Assembly: GCA_023420745.1 (NCBI GenBank)
Contig: JAEZVQ010000079.1
Location: 1-6,413, forward strand
DNA length: 6,413 bases
Origin: Actinomycetes bacterium
GTDB taxonomy: Bacteria; Actinomycetota; Actinomycetes; Actinomycetales; Actinomycetaceae
Direction: 5' to 3'
The notes under the pieces: model-generated
Database searches by the model: none
Told to the model about the DNA's origin: nothing
Seen by the model: only the letters and a program-made list of their open reading frames with translations
Shown here: piece after piece, positions 6,025 to 6,413 of the stretch
How the letters are laid out: each line of letters opens with the position of its first letter
Position numbering within the stretch: position 1 is the first letter of the stretch
Made by a program: the position numbers and the translations under genes

Positions 6025-6413
6025 TCACAGCGTGGTGCCGGATTCCTGGGCGCGGATACGGCTCTTCGACACCGCGAAGTACCCGACGAAGCTGATAATC
6101 AGCGCGAGGATCACGCCGATGTTGCCCGACGCCCACACGGAATCCTTGCCGCCGAGGATGAACAGCAGGTAGCCCTGCCAGTTGTTCCACGCGGCATCTT
6201 CAGCAAACCCATTGACGACCAGACCCCAGCCGATGATGCAGGAGACGCCGAGGAGGACCATCGACGTCGGGTTGAAAACACCGTAGCGACCGGTCGAGTT
6301 GAACAGCGCCTCCTCGTCGTAGCTTGCGCGACGCATGAGGATATCGGCCATCATGATGCCCGCCCACGACGCCAGCGGTACGCCAAGAGTGATGAGGAAC
6401 GACTGGAACGGTC
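6025..6413 (-). CDS. NCS1-family nucleobase permease, C-terminal part
   Basis: The reading frame is open to the right edge of the window, so the start lies outside; 128 whole codons plus the stop are visible. The visible part begins PFQSFLITLGVPLASWAGIM and continues with MADILMRRASYDEEALFN and GRYGVFNPTS, then IIGWGLVVNG, and ends with a last membrane segment (about VILALIISFVGYFAV) and a short charged tail. The pattern of a membrane segment ending in AD-x-L-x-RR, a Y-D-E-x-x-L-F loop and G-R-Y-G-x-x-N is that of nucleobase:cation symporter-1 proteins (cytosine, purine, allantoin and hydantoin permeases). The phosphorylase gene starts six bases after its stop, so the two form an operon for salvage. 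Which base it carries is not decidable from the C-terminus; a purine is favoured by the neighbour. Confidence 0.87.
   Translation of the reverse strand, partial: PFQSFLITLGVPLASWAGIMMADILMRRASYDEEALFNSTGRYGVFNPTSMVLLGVSCIIGWGLVVNGFAEDAAWNNWQGYLLFILGGKDSVWASGNIGVILALIISFVGYFAVSKSRIRAQESGTTL

Overview
The window is GC-rich (around 60% by eye, with mostly G/C third codon positions). It uses GTG and possibly TTG starts, Shine-Dalgarno sites of the GGAGG type, and hairpin terminators without U-tracts. Together with protein styles such as an FtsX-type export permease fed by a LolD/MacB-like ATPase and a trimeric purine nucleoside phosphorylase, this points to an actinobacterium. I cannot name the genus. 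It reads as ordinary chromosome: I see no insertion sequence, phage gene, CRISPR array, tRNA or rRNA.

Left part (1-3460, minus strand): a two-gene ABC operon. The ATPase (2735-3460) is followed one base after its stop codon by a ten-segment FtsX/MacB-type permease (262-2733, GTG start). No adaptor or substrate-binding gene is visible beside them. Downstream lies a 261-base non-coding stretch with three perfect or near-perfect hairpins, the largest at 164-206, and a doubtful 41-codon hydrophobic ORF.

Middle (3461-5063): a 304-base divergent intergenic region holds a 7-bp palindrome and several short direct repeats. It separates the ABC operon from a plus-strand 12-segment MFS transporter (3765-5063) of unknown substrate. 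This gene converges on the next operon across a 20-bp-arm palindrome (5086-5126) that probably ends transcription from both sides.

Right part (5155-6413, minus strand): the C-terminal part of an NCS1-family nucleobase permease, cut by the window edge, is followed six bases later by a purine nucleoside phosphorylase of the trimeric family. The pair looks like a purine salvage operon: uptake of a base, then exchange between base and nucleoside. The most interesting point is in the phosphorylase. The two residues that read the purine base in guanosine/inosine-specific enzymes, Glu201 and Asn243 in human numbering, are Gln209 and Asp252 here. All the phosphate-site residues I can align are kept. 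That pair of changes suggests a shift toward 6-aminopurines (adenosine/adenine), which would be unusual for this fold.
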